Shown here piece by piece: positions 24,516 to 31,500 of a stretch of DNA of 34,881 bases. The translations under genes were made by a program, and so were the position numbers. The notes below the pieces were generated by a model. It saw only the letters and a list, made by a program, of their open reading frames with translations. It ran no database searches and was not told where the DNA came from. Within the stretch, counting starts at the first letter, position 1. Every line of letters starts with the position of its first letter. Origin of the DNA: DAOTTW01 sp034437615 (GTDB lineage: Bacteria > Chloroflexota > Anaerolineae > Aggregatilineales > Phototrophicaceae); assembly GCA_034437615.1 (NCBI GenBank), contig DAOTTW010000189.1:1-34881 (forward strand). The letters run 5' to 3'.

Positions 24516-24524
24516 AGTATAGCA
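24516..24524 (-). promoter_or_regulatory. Extended -10 promoter for the exonuclease-helicase gene
   Basis: The minus strand reads TGCTATACT, an extended -10, about 38 bases upstream of the ATG at 24478. No convincing -35 is present, as for the similar site at 6138. Confidence 0.5.
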
Positions 24525-24646
24525 TAGGCACACGGGCGATTCCCCCCATATTGTCTGCTGCCAACGCTCATGTTAAGCTTGCCCAGACATTTACCCGGCA
24601 ATTTCGACCCGTCATGCACACGCGGCACACCGAAAACAGAGCGCAT

Positions 24647-25510
24647 ATGATTACGACCGCTACGGCACCCATTCCCGTTTTACGTATCGTCCCAGTACAC
24701 AACGTCCACCCACACGAAGAGCACGACCCACAACGCGCCCGCCCACTAATTGAGCGCATTCGCCAGGCCGACCTCTTCACGAATCCGCCCATCGTCGCCC
24801 CCATACCAATGCAGCAAGCGTCTGATGCAAATGGATACGCAAGCCACGATGAACAAGCACGCTATGTCGTGCTGGACGGCGCAAACCGTTACTACTGTAT
24901 GCGGCACCTGGGCTATGAGCATCTGCTTGTGCAAATTGCCCCTTATAACAGCGACATCGTGCAGCTTGGCGTCTGGCATCACATCATCAGCCATTGGGAT
25001 GAACGCGCCTTCGAGATGGCGCTGGCGGCTCTGCCAGACATCGAACTAAAACCTGGCTGGCAAAACGAGACGGGGGCACGCATCCTGTTTCGCAGTGGTG
25101 GCGTCTATTCGATTGATGCGCCCTCACACACCTTTGAAACGCGCAATGCGTTGCTACGGCAGCTTGTACGCCTATACCAGCAGCACGCCGTCATGTTCCG
25201 CACGGCGCTCACCGACCCGTCGGAAATCTGGCCGCTTTACCCGGAGGCAAACGCGCTCGTGTTTTTCCCGCATTATCAGCCGCAGGACATCATCTATGCA
25301 GCACAGGAACAGGCTTATCTGCCACCAGGCGTCAGCCGACACGTCATTCAGGGCCGCGCCCTGATGCTGAACTATCCGCTGGCCGTACTAGGTGACCCAT
25401 ATACCAGCCTGGAAGCCAAAAATAGCGCCTTGCAGGTGTGGTTACGCCGCCGCTTATCCGAACGTGCCGTGCGTTATTACGCGGAAAGCACCTATCAATT
25501 CGATGAATGA
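24647..25510 (+). CDS. ParB/Srx-fold protein of the SerK/SbnI type
   Basis: About 287 residues from ATG 24647 (MITTATAPIP); ATG 24614 or TTG 24551 would extend it. The N-terminal half matches the ParB-like fold used by free-serine kinases (SerK of Thermococcus, SbnI of Staphylococcus). It has an acidic helix start VHPHEEHDPQRARPLIERI where SerK has its catalytic Glu, then LFTNPPIV, and the nucleotide loop YVVLDGANRYYCMRHLGY (Asp77-Gly78 and Asn80-Arg81), where SerK/ParB have DGxHR. The His is Asn here. The C-terminal half (about 140-287) has FFPHYQPQDIIYAAQ and is not recognised. No DNA-binding helix-turn-helix is seen, so serine phosphorylation or nucleotide sensing is more likely than partitioning. 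The next gene encodes an ACT domain. Confidence 0.7.
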   Translation: MITTATAPIPVLRIVPVHNVHPHEEHDPQRARPLIERIRQADLFTNPPIVAPIPMQQASDANGYASHDEQARYVVLDGANRYYCMRHLGYEHLLVQIAPYNSDIVQLGVWHHIISHWDERAFEMALAALPDIELKPGWQNETGARILFRSGGVYSIDAPSHTFETRNALLRQLVRLYQQHAVMFRTALTDPSEIWPLYPEANALVFFPHYQPQDIIYAAQEQAYLPPGVSRHVIQGRALMLNYPLAVLGDPYTSLEAKNSALQVWLRRRLSERAVRYYAESTYQFDE

Positions 25511-25555
25511 CGCCCTATGATCGCGACAACTATCTAAGCGACGGTGATACGCAAA

Positions 25556-25993
25556 ATGGCCACAGCAGCAGAAACCGCATTCAAACAGGCAGACCTGTAT
25601 TCAGATGATGAACGCTATCGCTTCGTGAAATTGCCCATCCAAGCGACAACCGTCGCAGCAGGTATCATTGCGGAGGTCGGCACACCCTTCATGGCGCTGC
25701 TGGTGGACAAGGACGAAATCAGCATGATGCTAGAGGCCGACGCCTACGACGCCTACAGCAAGCGCCTGCTGGATAGCGAAGCCAGCGCTACGGTTTACCG
25801 CCTGCTGACATTTGACATCGAGCTAGAGCCGACGCTGACGGGCTTTATGGCCCTGATAAGCCGCATTCTAGCCGATGCAGGTATCTCAATCATGCCGTTT
25901 GCAGCCTATTCACGCGATCATATCTTCATCCCAGAAGCGCAATTCGAGCAAGCACTGAACGCGCTGCACCAGCATCAATCGCAAATTTCCTGA
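25556..25993 (+). CDS. ACT-domain protein (CASTOR/ACT_7-like)
   Basis: About 145 residues from ATG 25556 (a GTG four codons earlier is the alternative). The C-terminal part reads RLLTFDIELEPTLTGFMALISRILADAGISIMPFAAYSRDHIFIP, the pattern of the ACT_7 type: a strand, the Gly after the ligand loop, the helix, AGISI and the final strand. The N-terminal part (YRFVKLPIQ...GTPFMALLVDKDEISMML) matches the usual partner ACT-like half. Such proteins bind amino acids to regulate enzymes. It follows the SerK/SbnI-like gene by 45 bases and precedes the beta-rich gene by 18, so it is probably in one operon. Ligand unknown; serine would fit the neighbour, but that is inference. Confidence 0.75.
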   Translation: MATAAETAFKQADLYSDDERYRFVKLPIQATTVAAGIIAEVGTPFMALLVDKDEISMMLEADAYDAYSKRLLDSEASATVYRLLTFDIELEPTLTGFMALISRILADAGISIMPFAAYSRDHIFIPEAQFEQALNALHQHQSQIS

Positions 25994-26011
25994 GATAAGC
26001 AAACAACCCCA

Positions 26012-26368
26012 ATGGACATCAACATCTTTGACGACCCCAACAAGGTACCGCAGCCCAGAGAAAACATCCGCATTGAAGACCTGTCCGCCACACCCCACAA
26101 CGACCGCTTCCGCGTGCATGTCGAGGTCAGCGTAACGCCCTTCCGTGAGCGCCCGAACCTGCTGTTGGTGCTGCAAAACGCCGCCGGGGATGTTGTCAGC
26201 GAACTGAACATCATCGAGACCATGCACGCCGATATGGAATTCACGATTCATGTGCGCGGCGTGGATGACCCCGCAGGCGATTACATGCTGACGGCTGAAC
26301 TCTTTTATGAGACGCGCAACCCACCCCAGGATAAGCGCAGCGTCTCTTTGAGCATTTCTGATGCATAA
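26012..26368 (+). CDS. Small beta-rich protein (Ig/C2-like), function unknown
   Basis: A 118-residue protein with no signal peptide and no membrane segment. The alternating pattern (RFRVHVEVSVTP, NLLLVLQNA, EFTIHVRGV, GDYMLTAELFYET, KRSVSLSIS) suggests a single beta-sandwich. There are no cysteines and no catalytic motif, and no C-terminal Gly-Gly, so it is not a ubiquitin-like substrate for the adjoining JAMM peptidase. Its 3' end overlaps the JAMM gene by eight bases, implying coupled translation and perhaps a complex. Family not recognised. Confidence 0.7.
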   Translation: MDINIFDDPNKVPQPRENIRIEDLSATPHNDRFRVHVEVSVTPFRERPNLLLVLQNAAGDVVSELNIIETMHADMEFTIHVRGVDDPAGDYMLTAELFYETRNPPQDKRSVSLSISDA

Positions 26369-26936
26369 CCTGCTACTCACCCGCGAACAGGCTCAAACGC
26401 TCATCACGCAGGCGCAACAGGGCGCACCGCATGAAATCTGTGGGCTGCTGGCGGGGCGTGATGGCTATGCACAGCAAATTATCCCCATACCGAACGTAGC
26501 CAGCGACCCCAAACGCCATTTCGGGATGGACCCAACCGCCCTGTTGCGTGCGCTCAAGCAAATTGACGACACGGAGCAAACGCTGCTCGGCGTTTATCAT
26601 TCACACCCGGCAGCAGCGGCCATCCCATCAGCACAGGATATTCACGAAGCAGAACGGCAGTACCCGCAGGTGCTGCACCTGATAATCAGCTTGCAGGGGC
26701 GTCAGCCCACTATGCAGGCATGGCGCATCTATGATGGCATCGTAGAACCCGCACAGCTACACATCGGCACAACAGCGCCTGACACAGATTTAGACGACGC
26801 ATCGGGGCCACTCACACGCGCTCAGAACGCGGCGATACTGCTGGCAGGGGCTTTAGCGCTGGTGGTTTTGCTGGCGCTGTCGGTGAATTTGCTGCCACCT
26901 GCGCCAGACATCGCGGAAATTATTCGGAGTCGCTAG
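26361..26936 (+). CDS. Membrane-anchored JAMM (M67) metallopeptidase
   Basis: A 191-residue protein with a complete JAMM zinc site: catalytic Glu25 in PHEICGLLAG, and His80, His82, Ser90 and Asp93 in YHSHPAAAAIPSAQD. Bacterial M67 members cut peptide or isopeptide bonds, or act on sulfur-carrier C-termini. The domain ends near residue 135, followed by an acidic linker and a single C-terminal membrane helix (about 158-178, ILLAGALALVVLLALSV), so the active site faces the cytoplasm if tail-anchored. It overlaps the upstream beta-rich gene by eight bases and runs 17 bases into the opposing small membrane protein gene. No ThiS/MoaD or E1-like gene is nearby. Confidence 0.85.
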   Translation: MHNLLLTREQAQTLITQAQQGAPHEICGLLAGRDGYAQQIIPIPNVASDPKRHFGMDPTALLRALKQIDDTEQTLLGVYHSHPAAAAIPSAQDIHEAERQYPQVLHLIISLQGRQPTMQAWRIYDGIVEPAQLHIGTTAPDTDLDDASGPLTRAQNAAILLAGALALVVLLALSVNLLPPAPDIAEIIRSR

Positions 26937-27207
26937 CCTGCTGGTTCTGATCCTGAGACTGTCCTTCGCGGCGTGCCCGCGCCATCGCCTTCATCTCTTC
27001 AAGGCTGCTGGTCACGGGGTCTGTGCCCATCTGCTGCTGCAAATCACGGCCCGATTGCAAGAAGCGCGGCAATAAGCCACGCACAGGCAGATACAACAAG
27101 CCGAGCACCACACCCAGCACAGCACCCAACACCAACCCCACATTCATGCAACCGGAATGCTCGGCTGCCTGCACAGTATGCCCGCTCTGGTCGTTAGGAT
27201 TGGCCAT
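26920..27207 (-). CDS. Small membrane protein, about 95 residues
   Basis: Begins at ATG 27207 (MANPNDQSG), eight bases after a GGAG; an ATG two codons earlier has poorer spacing. One glycine-rich hydrophobic segment (about residues 20-42, GLVLGAVLGVVLGLLYLPV) is followed by a polar helix with Gln/Asp-rich end. The pattern resembles small YtxH-like cell-envelope proteins, but I cannot assign a family. Its start overlaps the end of the upstream membrane protein gene and its end overlaps the JAMM gene on the other strand. Confidence 0.6.
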   Translation of the reverse strand: MANPNDQSGHTVQAAEHSGCMNVGLVLGAVLGVVLGLLYLPVRGLLPRFLQSGRDLQQQMGTDPVTSSLEEMKAMARARREGQSQDQNQQASDSE

Positions 27208-27781
27208 TGTCATCGCTCCGACGGCGCAAAATTCGGCTCAAGCGTAAAAGCTCGCGGATAAACACAGCCAACCCTGCGAAAAACGTCTGCGTCTGGATCA
27301 GCGGCGTGGCCACCTGTTTGCGTGTGAAATCGGCTGTGGTGCGCACGCTGCGCAGGGCTTCGCGTGCATCGCGTGTAATTGGCTTGACTTCACTGCCCAA
27401 CAGGTTGATAAAACGCGCAAGCTGCACCAGCATCACCGCCAGCCCCGTCATGATGATGATGACCTGCACAGCTACCACAATCAGCGTCAGGTCGCGGAAA
27501 ACGGCAACACGGGGCTGCCAGCCTTCAGCATCCGTCAGGACGAAAATCAGGCCAATAATAAAGATAATCAGGATAAAAACGCCCATGCCCACCGTCGCAA
27601 GAATTACAGCACGAATAAACGAAAACCCACCGGATTCCTCGTTATTTTCGGCGTTTTCGGCGGCTATAGCGCTGCTATTTGCTGTTGCCAATTGGCTGTT
27701 TGACGTGCCGTTACTGCTGGCACCATTGGCTGTATTTTGTGCGGCCTGCGGCGTTCCGTTGGTCTGCTGAGATCGTGACAT
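27194..27781 (-). CDS. Membrane protein with two helices and DUF948-like tail
   Basis: 195 residues from ATG 27781 (MSRSQQTNG), preceded by GGGAACGCC; the longer frame upstream is cysteine-rich and not credible as protein. A Ser/Asn/Ala-rich N-terminus of about 55 residues leads to two hydrophobic helices (about 64-88, LATVGMGVFILIIFIIGLIF, and about 105-128, LIVVAVQVIIIMTGLAVML). The C-terminal 65 residues (SEVKPITRDAREALRSVRTTADF) resemble DUF948/methyl-accepting-like helices. Overlaps the next small membrane gene by 14 bases. Function unknown. Confidence 0.65.
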   Translation of the reverse strand: MSRSQQTNGTPQAAQNTANGASSNGTSNSQLATANSSAIAAENAENNEESGGFSFIRAVILATVGMGVFILIIFIIGLIFVLTDAEGWQPRVAVFRDLTLIVVAVQVIIIMTGLAVMLVQLARFINLLGSEVKPITRDAREALRSVRTTADFTRKQVATPLIQTQTFFAGLAVFIRELLRLSRILRRRSDDNGQS

Positions 27782-27833
27782 GGCGTTCCCTGTCGTATAG
27801 CGGGTATTGGCTAAACGCCTGTGCAGTGACAGT

Positions 27834-28130
27834 CTATGGTCGGCGCACACGGCGGTTTGGTCGGCGGCGCGTTGCACGCCCGGATGTAAAGATATGCACC
27901 AGCAAAAGCACGAACACACACCCGCTGATGGCAAAGGCAAAATGCAAATCGCCTACCTTGAATAGTGCAATCCCTAGAGACCGCCCTGCTGCATCGCCCA
28001 TGCCAAAACCAAGCCAACTCATCACGATGAATAGCAGCAGTCGTCGCCCACGTCCACCGAAAATCAGGTGAAACAACGCGCCAATCAGGGTTGCAGTAAC
28101 GAAGGCAAAGACGGTGTTTGGCTCCGGCAT
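27834..28130 (-). CDS. Small membrane protein, about 98 residues
   Basis: Starts at ATG 28130 (MPEPNTVFAFV). Three hydrophobic stretches (about 6-22, 29-55 and 60-80) are followed by an Arg-rich tail (SGRATRRRPNRRVRRP) expected to face the cytoplasm. Not recognised. It is the first of three small membrane protein genes transcribed leftward and is divergent from the SRPBCC gene; the gap carries a good promoter for that gene only. Confidence 0.6.
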   Translation of the reverse strand: MPEPNTVFAFVTATLIGALFHLIFGGRGRRLLLFIVMSWLGFGMGDAAGRSLGIALFKVGDLHFAFAISGCVFVLLLVHIFTSGRATRRRPNRRVRRP

Positions 28131-28136
28131 CTTGTG

Positions 28137-28165
28137 TTGCCATTCATTTAGCTGGCGGTTACAAT
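28137..28165 (+). promoter_or_regulatory. Sigma-70-type promoter for the SRPBCC gene
   Basis: TTGCCA at 28137-28142, a 17-base spacer and TACAAT at 28160-28165, about 62 bases upstream of the ATG at 28228. This is the best standard promoter in the window. Confidence 0.65.
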
Positions 28166-28227
28166 CCGCGTGGTAGTTTAGCATAAAGCGCACACTAGGT
28201 CACGTACACACCCTGGAAAGTTGCTTC

Positions 28228-29772
28228 ATGGCCGATGTCACAATTGATCACGCCATTGTCATCCCTGCACTGCCCCCGGTTGTCTGGTCCCAGCTTAGCA
28301 ACCCGAATAACAACCCGTTCTGGCAGGTGAATTGCAGCGGCATCACCTACCTGACAAGTATGCAGCGCGGGCGTGGGGCACGCTGGCGGCATAACCAGGA
28401 CGACGGCAAAGATTATGTGGTAGAGATTACCGCATGGTATGAGGGCTTGGGCTACGAGTATACCATCGTAGATGGCCCCCGCTATGCTGGCCAAAATCGC
28501 GGGCGCATCCGCTTGCAAGAGGTCGCTGAAGGCACAGTCGTACAGTGGACGTTCAGCTATGACAAGCGCGGGGTGGGCGGTGGCCACAAGCGCAAAATCA
28601 ACAAGCAAATCATCAATAGCCTACGTGAGTTGTACAAACACGTGAAGGAACACGGTGCCGATAACCCCGTGCGCCTGCAAGACGTTAAATCCTTCATGCA
28701 AGACGCGCCAGATGTGCAGCAGCGCTCAAGCTATAAACCACGCTATCCATCCGCCTACCAACAGCGCATTGACCGCGAGAGCGGCAACACACCCGAACCA
28801 CAGCGCCCGGTCACACAAGCGCCTGAACGGATGGATGCAGACGCCTCATACAAGCCATCAACAGGCCAAGCGCCAGCGCAGATCATCCCAGAGCCACCCG
28901 TCGCGGACGATGATACACAGCCGAACCCGACGACTAGCACAGCGACCGAACTCAAGCCTGTGAACCCGGATAGGCCCTATGCGCCTGAGCAAAGCACACC
29001 GGATATAGACGCCAGCGACGATCCCGACGCAGCCTACAGGCCGCCATCGGAGCGCAAGTTGCCGACGCTAGATGAACCGAGCTTCCTGCGTGATGTACCG
29101 GAAATCAAACGCCCCCAGCGCCGCGCACAACCCGAACGGCCCTCGTTGCTGGATGATACCGACCAACATGCAGTTGTCAGGCCACCAGAGCGCGAGCCGA
29201 TCCAGCCAGAGCCACCCGTCAGCAGCCTGGATGATACCGGACAATCGGCACCTGTGCAGCCATCCACGCCAGCACCAGACCTGCAACCTTCTACTGACCT
29301 GGCTGATACCAACGAAAATCCTGTCGTGCGGCCACCACAGACGCCAGAGGCCGCGCCAACACAGGACAGGGCACCCTATCGCGAACCAGATCGGCAACAT
29401 GAACAGCGCTGGCAACCACCAACACAGATCGAACCAGAACGGCCTGGCATGGAGCCATCCAAGCCAGCAGCACAACAGAGTATCCCAGGCATAGATGTAG
29501 ACAAAGATCTAACGGATACGTCGCAGATCAGCGTGTTTGAGATTTTCGGCCTGCAAAAGCCAAGCGAAACGCAGCAGATGCGCAGCATTACGCCGGAGCA
29601 AGAAGCACAGGCCGCAGCAGATAACCAAACACCAGAAGCACCTGCCGTAGTAGCGCCCAGTCTGCTAGATGCAGCCATTATGCCGGATGTCGAGCCAGAA
29701 GCACCCCGGCGTGAGGGTCTGCGCATCCGTAAGCGCCGCAGGCAAGTTCGTTTGCGCCGCCCGACAGATTAA
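28228..29772 (+). CDS. SRPBCC-domain protein with long disordered repeat tail
   Basis: A 514-residue protein. Residues 1-145 form an SRPBCC/START-like helix-grip domain, a fold that binds hydrophobic ligands: IDHAIVIPALPPVVWSQLSN, MQRGRGARWRH, GLGYEYTIVDGP and the C-terminal helix with INKQIINSLRELYKHVKEHG. Residues 150-490 are rich in Pro, Glu, Gln and Asp, without hydrophobic segments, and are probably disordered. Within it Leu-x-Asp-Thr motifs recur at about 308, 334, 358 and 428. Near the end is a short hydrophobic island, ISVFEIFGLQKP, and the C-terminus is strongly basic (IRKRRRQVRLRRPTD). No signal peptide. The tail could be a binding scaffold; this is inference. A GGAAAG precedes the start. 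Confidence 0.75.
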   Translation: MADVTIDHAIVIPALPPVVWSQLSNPNNNPFWQVNCSGITYLTSMQRGRGARWRHNQDDGKDYVVEITAWYEGLGYEYTIVDGPRYAGQNRGRIRLQEVAEGTVVQWTFSYDKRGVGGGHKRKINKQIINSLRELYKHVKEHGADNPVRLQDVKSFMQDAPDVQQRSSYKPRYPSAYQQRIDRESGNTPEPQRPVTQAPERMDADASYKPSTGQAPAQIIPEPPVADDDTQPNPTTSTATELKPVNPDRPYAPEQSTPDIDASDDPDAAYRPPSERKLPTLDEPSFLRDVPEIKRPQRRAQPERPSLLDDTDQHAVVRPPEREPIQPEPPVSSLDDTGQSAPVQPSTPAPDLQPSTDLADTNENPVVRPPQTPEAAPTQDRAPYREPDRQHEQRWQPPTQIEPERPGMEPSKPAAQQSIPGIDVDKDLTDTSQISVFEIFGLQKPSETQQMRSITPEQEAQAAADNQTPEAPAVVAPSLLDAAIMPDVEPEAPRREGLRIRKRRRQVRLRRPTD

Positions 29773-29790
29773 TCTCACTATACCCGAAAC

Positions 29791-29812
29791 AAAAAACACC
29801 CTGCATGGGTGT
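29791..29812 (-). terminator. Intrinsic terminator after tRNA-His
   Basis: On the minus strand: ACACCC-atgca-GGGTGT then a run of T. It lies 22 bases beyond the 3' end of the tRNA, and the T-run is only on this strand, so it ends tRNA-His transcription rather than the SRPBCC gene. Confidence 0.8.
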
Positions 29813-29833
29813 TCTCGTCTGATTGCTATATTG

Positions 29834-29906
29834 GGTGGTAAATGGGACTCGAACCCACAACCACTCGGACCACAACCGAGTGCTCTGCCATTGAGCTACT
29901 ACCACC
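29834..29906 (-). tRNA. tRNA-His (GTG)
   Basis: The cloverleaf reads in full on the minus strand: G-1, acceptor GTGGTAG, D-arm GCTC/GAGC, anticodon stem CTCGG/CCGAG with loop TTGTGGT (anticodon GTG), variable TGGTT, T-arm GTGGG-TTCGAGT-CCCAT, acceptor TTACCAC and C73. The encoded G-1 opposite C73 is the histidine identity feature. CCA is not encoded (CAA follows). It lies 81 bases downstream of the methyltransferase gene. Confidence 0.96.
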
Positions 29907-29987
29907 ATGCAGCTTCTGTATTGAGAATGAATGTTAGCAGGATTGTACGCGCTGCGCCAGACCGGATTTTGCGATTTTACACGGCTT

Positions 29988-30650
29988 TTATTCGGCTTGT
30001 TTGGTCGCCACGACCACCTGTGCCTTGCTATTCGGGCATTCGACATCGTGCACCTGAGTAACAAAACCATATCCGGTGAAATAGCCAGCAATATCAAACG
30101 TCGCGGAGCCTTCGCGCTGCCCTGTGATGCGGTACAGCCATTCCAGCGTGCCTTTGACCATGCCGCCACCGGTCAGCACCCCATTCGGCACAATCACCAG
30201 CGGGCCATCCGATTGCAACACACGCCAGACTTCCTGCAAGGTCTGTGGCGCGACGATAAAATCTGTCGGGAAGGTGCTGAGCACAGCCGCAAACGTGCCA
30301 TCGGCAAACGGCAATTGCTGCGCCATGCCCTGCACCAACGACGCAGGCACGGCGTTTTGCTGCATTTTGCGCTGTGTGATGCGGCCCATATGCGCCGACA
30401 GATCATAGCCAAGCGCCTGATAGCCACGCTCATGCAAATCAAGCTGCATGTTGCCTGTGCCGTGCGCCAATTCCAGCACACGGCCTACATCCGGCTGCGG
30501 CATGTAGGCTAAAGCGGCACGCTGCCAGCAGCGCCACTGCCCCAAAGACACAACTTCGCTGACGGTATCATAGGTGAAAGCCATCTCGTTGTAGAGCAGA
30601 CGAAAACCAAAGCGCAAGGCGTTGGTCCAGCCGTTTTTCAGGGCATCCAC
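29988..30650 (-). CDS. Class I SAM-dependent methyltransferase
   Basis: A 220-residue methyltransferase of the UbiE/Methyltransf_11 type. Motif I, the SAM-binding loop, is VLELAHGTGNMQLDLHE (about 57-73). It is followed by the acidic end of strand 2 in ALGYDLSAHM, the motif around GMAQQLPFADGTFAAVLSTF and the post-I region LQEVWRVLQSDGPLVIVPNG. The first 40 residues include MAFTYDTVSEVVSLGQWRCW, typical of small-molecule methyltransferases of this class. Substrate unknown. It is 15 bases downstream of the NERD-like gene and probably last in the dgt-kinase run, with tRNA-His next on the same strand. Confidence 0.88.
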   Translation of the reverse strand: MDALKNGWTNALRFGFRLLYNEMAFTYDTVSEVVSLGQWRCWQRAALAYMPQPDVGRVLELAHGTGNMQLDLHERGYQALGYDLSAHMGRITQRKMQQNAVPASLVQGMAQQLPFADGTFAAVLSTFPTDFIVAPQTLQEVWRVLQSDGPLVIVPNGVLTGGGMVKGTLEWLYRITGQREGSATFDIAGYFTGYGFVTQVHDVECPNSKAQVVVATKQAE

Positions 30651-30665
30651 AGCGCAAAACCCTCG

Positions 30666-31451
30666 TTAATTGCTTTCCTGCGCGGTTGTCGCTTGCGCAT
30701 CATCCAGGGTCTTGGCCTCGAATTCATCAATCTGCTGCTGCGTCAGCGGCAATTCCGTGCGTTTGCGGCCTTCGGCCTCTGCTTGACGGTTCAGATCGCG
30801 CATGTAATCCTTCAGGTTGGGCTTCTGCTTTGTATCCGCATACAGCACAGGCACAGCGGTATCTTCCGTGTCAAATTCGGCTTTCGGGTCGATAAACACG
30901 ATCAGCGGTTGCACCTCAAGATCGGGCGCGATGTCCTCAAGCTCTCGTTCGATAATTTCGGCGGCGCGTTTCGCATCTAACGTCGGGTTGCCGACGCCGT
31001 CCATGCGCAGCGACGAAAAAAACTTCGAGATGGCTCCGGCGTGTGTCTTCCAGCGGTTGCCCTCTACACTGAACTTGCCTGGGTGCCAGCGTGTGACGAT
31101 GACAAACACACCTTGCGGTACGATCAGCACATGCCGCGCCGGGATGTGATAATAATTGTAGAGGACGCTTTTCTTACTGATGCCCTTCAGCCCCTCGTCA
31201 ATCGCTTTTTCCGGGCGTGGCTCACGTGCCCACAGGTTGGTCATACGCACAGAAATCAGCGTCAGCAGGAAGGCCATCGGCAAGGCCAGCGCTTGCGCCA
31301 GCATCAGCAGCGGGTCCCTACGTTCTTCAGTAAATAGATTCTGGTTAATCAGGAAGAAGCTGGCAACCAGCAATGCCATCGTAGCAAAAAAGAGGTACGT
31401 CGCAAACTGGCGGTTACGACGGGCGAGTTTATTGTTTGTGACAATACGCAT
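30666..31451 (-). CDS. Membrane protein with degenerate NERD-like domain
   Basis: A 261-residue protein with two N-terminal membrane helices (about 18-36 and 49-69), then a cytoplasmic domain. The segment ARHVLIVPQGVFVIVTRWHPGKFS fits the nuclease-related (NERD) domain core, normally HVVV...GVFVIETK...G, but the catalytic Glu and Lys positions are Val and Arg here, so nuclease activity is doubtful. Preceding GLKGISKKSVLYNYYHIPARH also fits NERD. The C-terminal part is charged and Gln-rich. It is 49 bases downstream of the protein kinase gene and 15 upstream of the methyltransferase; kinase-NERD combinations are known from other bacteria. Assignment is tentative. Confidence 0.6.
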   Translation of the reverse strand: MRIVTNNKLARRNRQFATYLFFATMALLVASFFLINQNLFTEERRDPLLMLAQALALPMAFLLTLISVRMTNLWAREPRPEKAIDEGLKGISKKSVLYNYYHIPARHVLIVPQGVFVIVTRWHPGKFSVEGNRWKTHAGAISKFFSSLRMDGVGNPTLDAKRAAEIIERELEDIAPDLEVQPLIVFIDPKAEFDTEDTAVPVLYADTKQKPNLKDYMRDLNRQAEAEGRKRTELPLTQQQIDEFEAKTLDDAQATTAQESN

Positions 31452-31500
31452 CGTGTGTGTCCTCGGAAGCTCAAGACTTGCTTACAATAAAGGTTTGCGC

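Noticed and set aside
24479..24646. N-terminal extension of the exonuclease-helicase frame by 56 codons
   Set aside because: The extension shows no family similarity, crosses the likely promoter at 24516-24524, and the ATG at 24478 has a ribosome site and begins right before the exonuclease motif.
24647..25510. A chromosome partitioning ParB
   Set aside because: No helix-turn-helix domain, no parS-like site and no parA are seen; the acidic N-terminal motif and loop fit SerK/SbnI better.
26012..26936. A ubiquitin-like protein plus JAMM deconjugation system
   Set aside because: The small beta protein has no beta-grasp pattern or C-terminal Gly-Gly, and no E1- or E2-like gene is nearby. The JAMM may still have a protein substrate, but a ubiquitin-type system cannot be supported.
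27782..27940. N-terminal extension of the two-helix membrane protein
   Set aside because: Its residues are Cys-, Trp- and Arg-rich with no signal, and it overlaps the neighbouring small membrane gene; ATG 27781 has a ribosome site.
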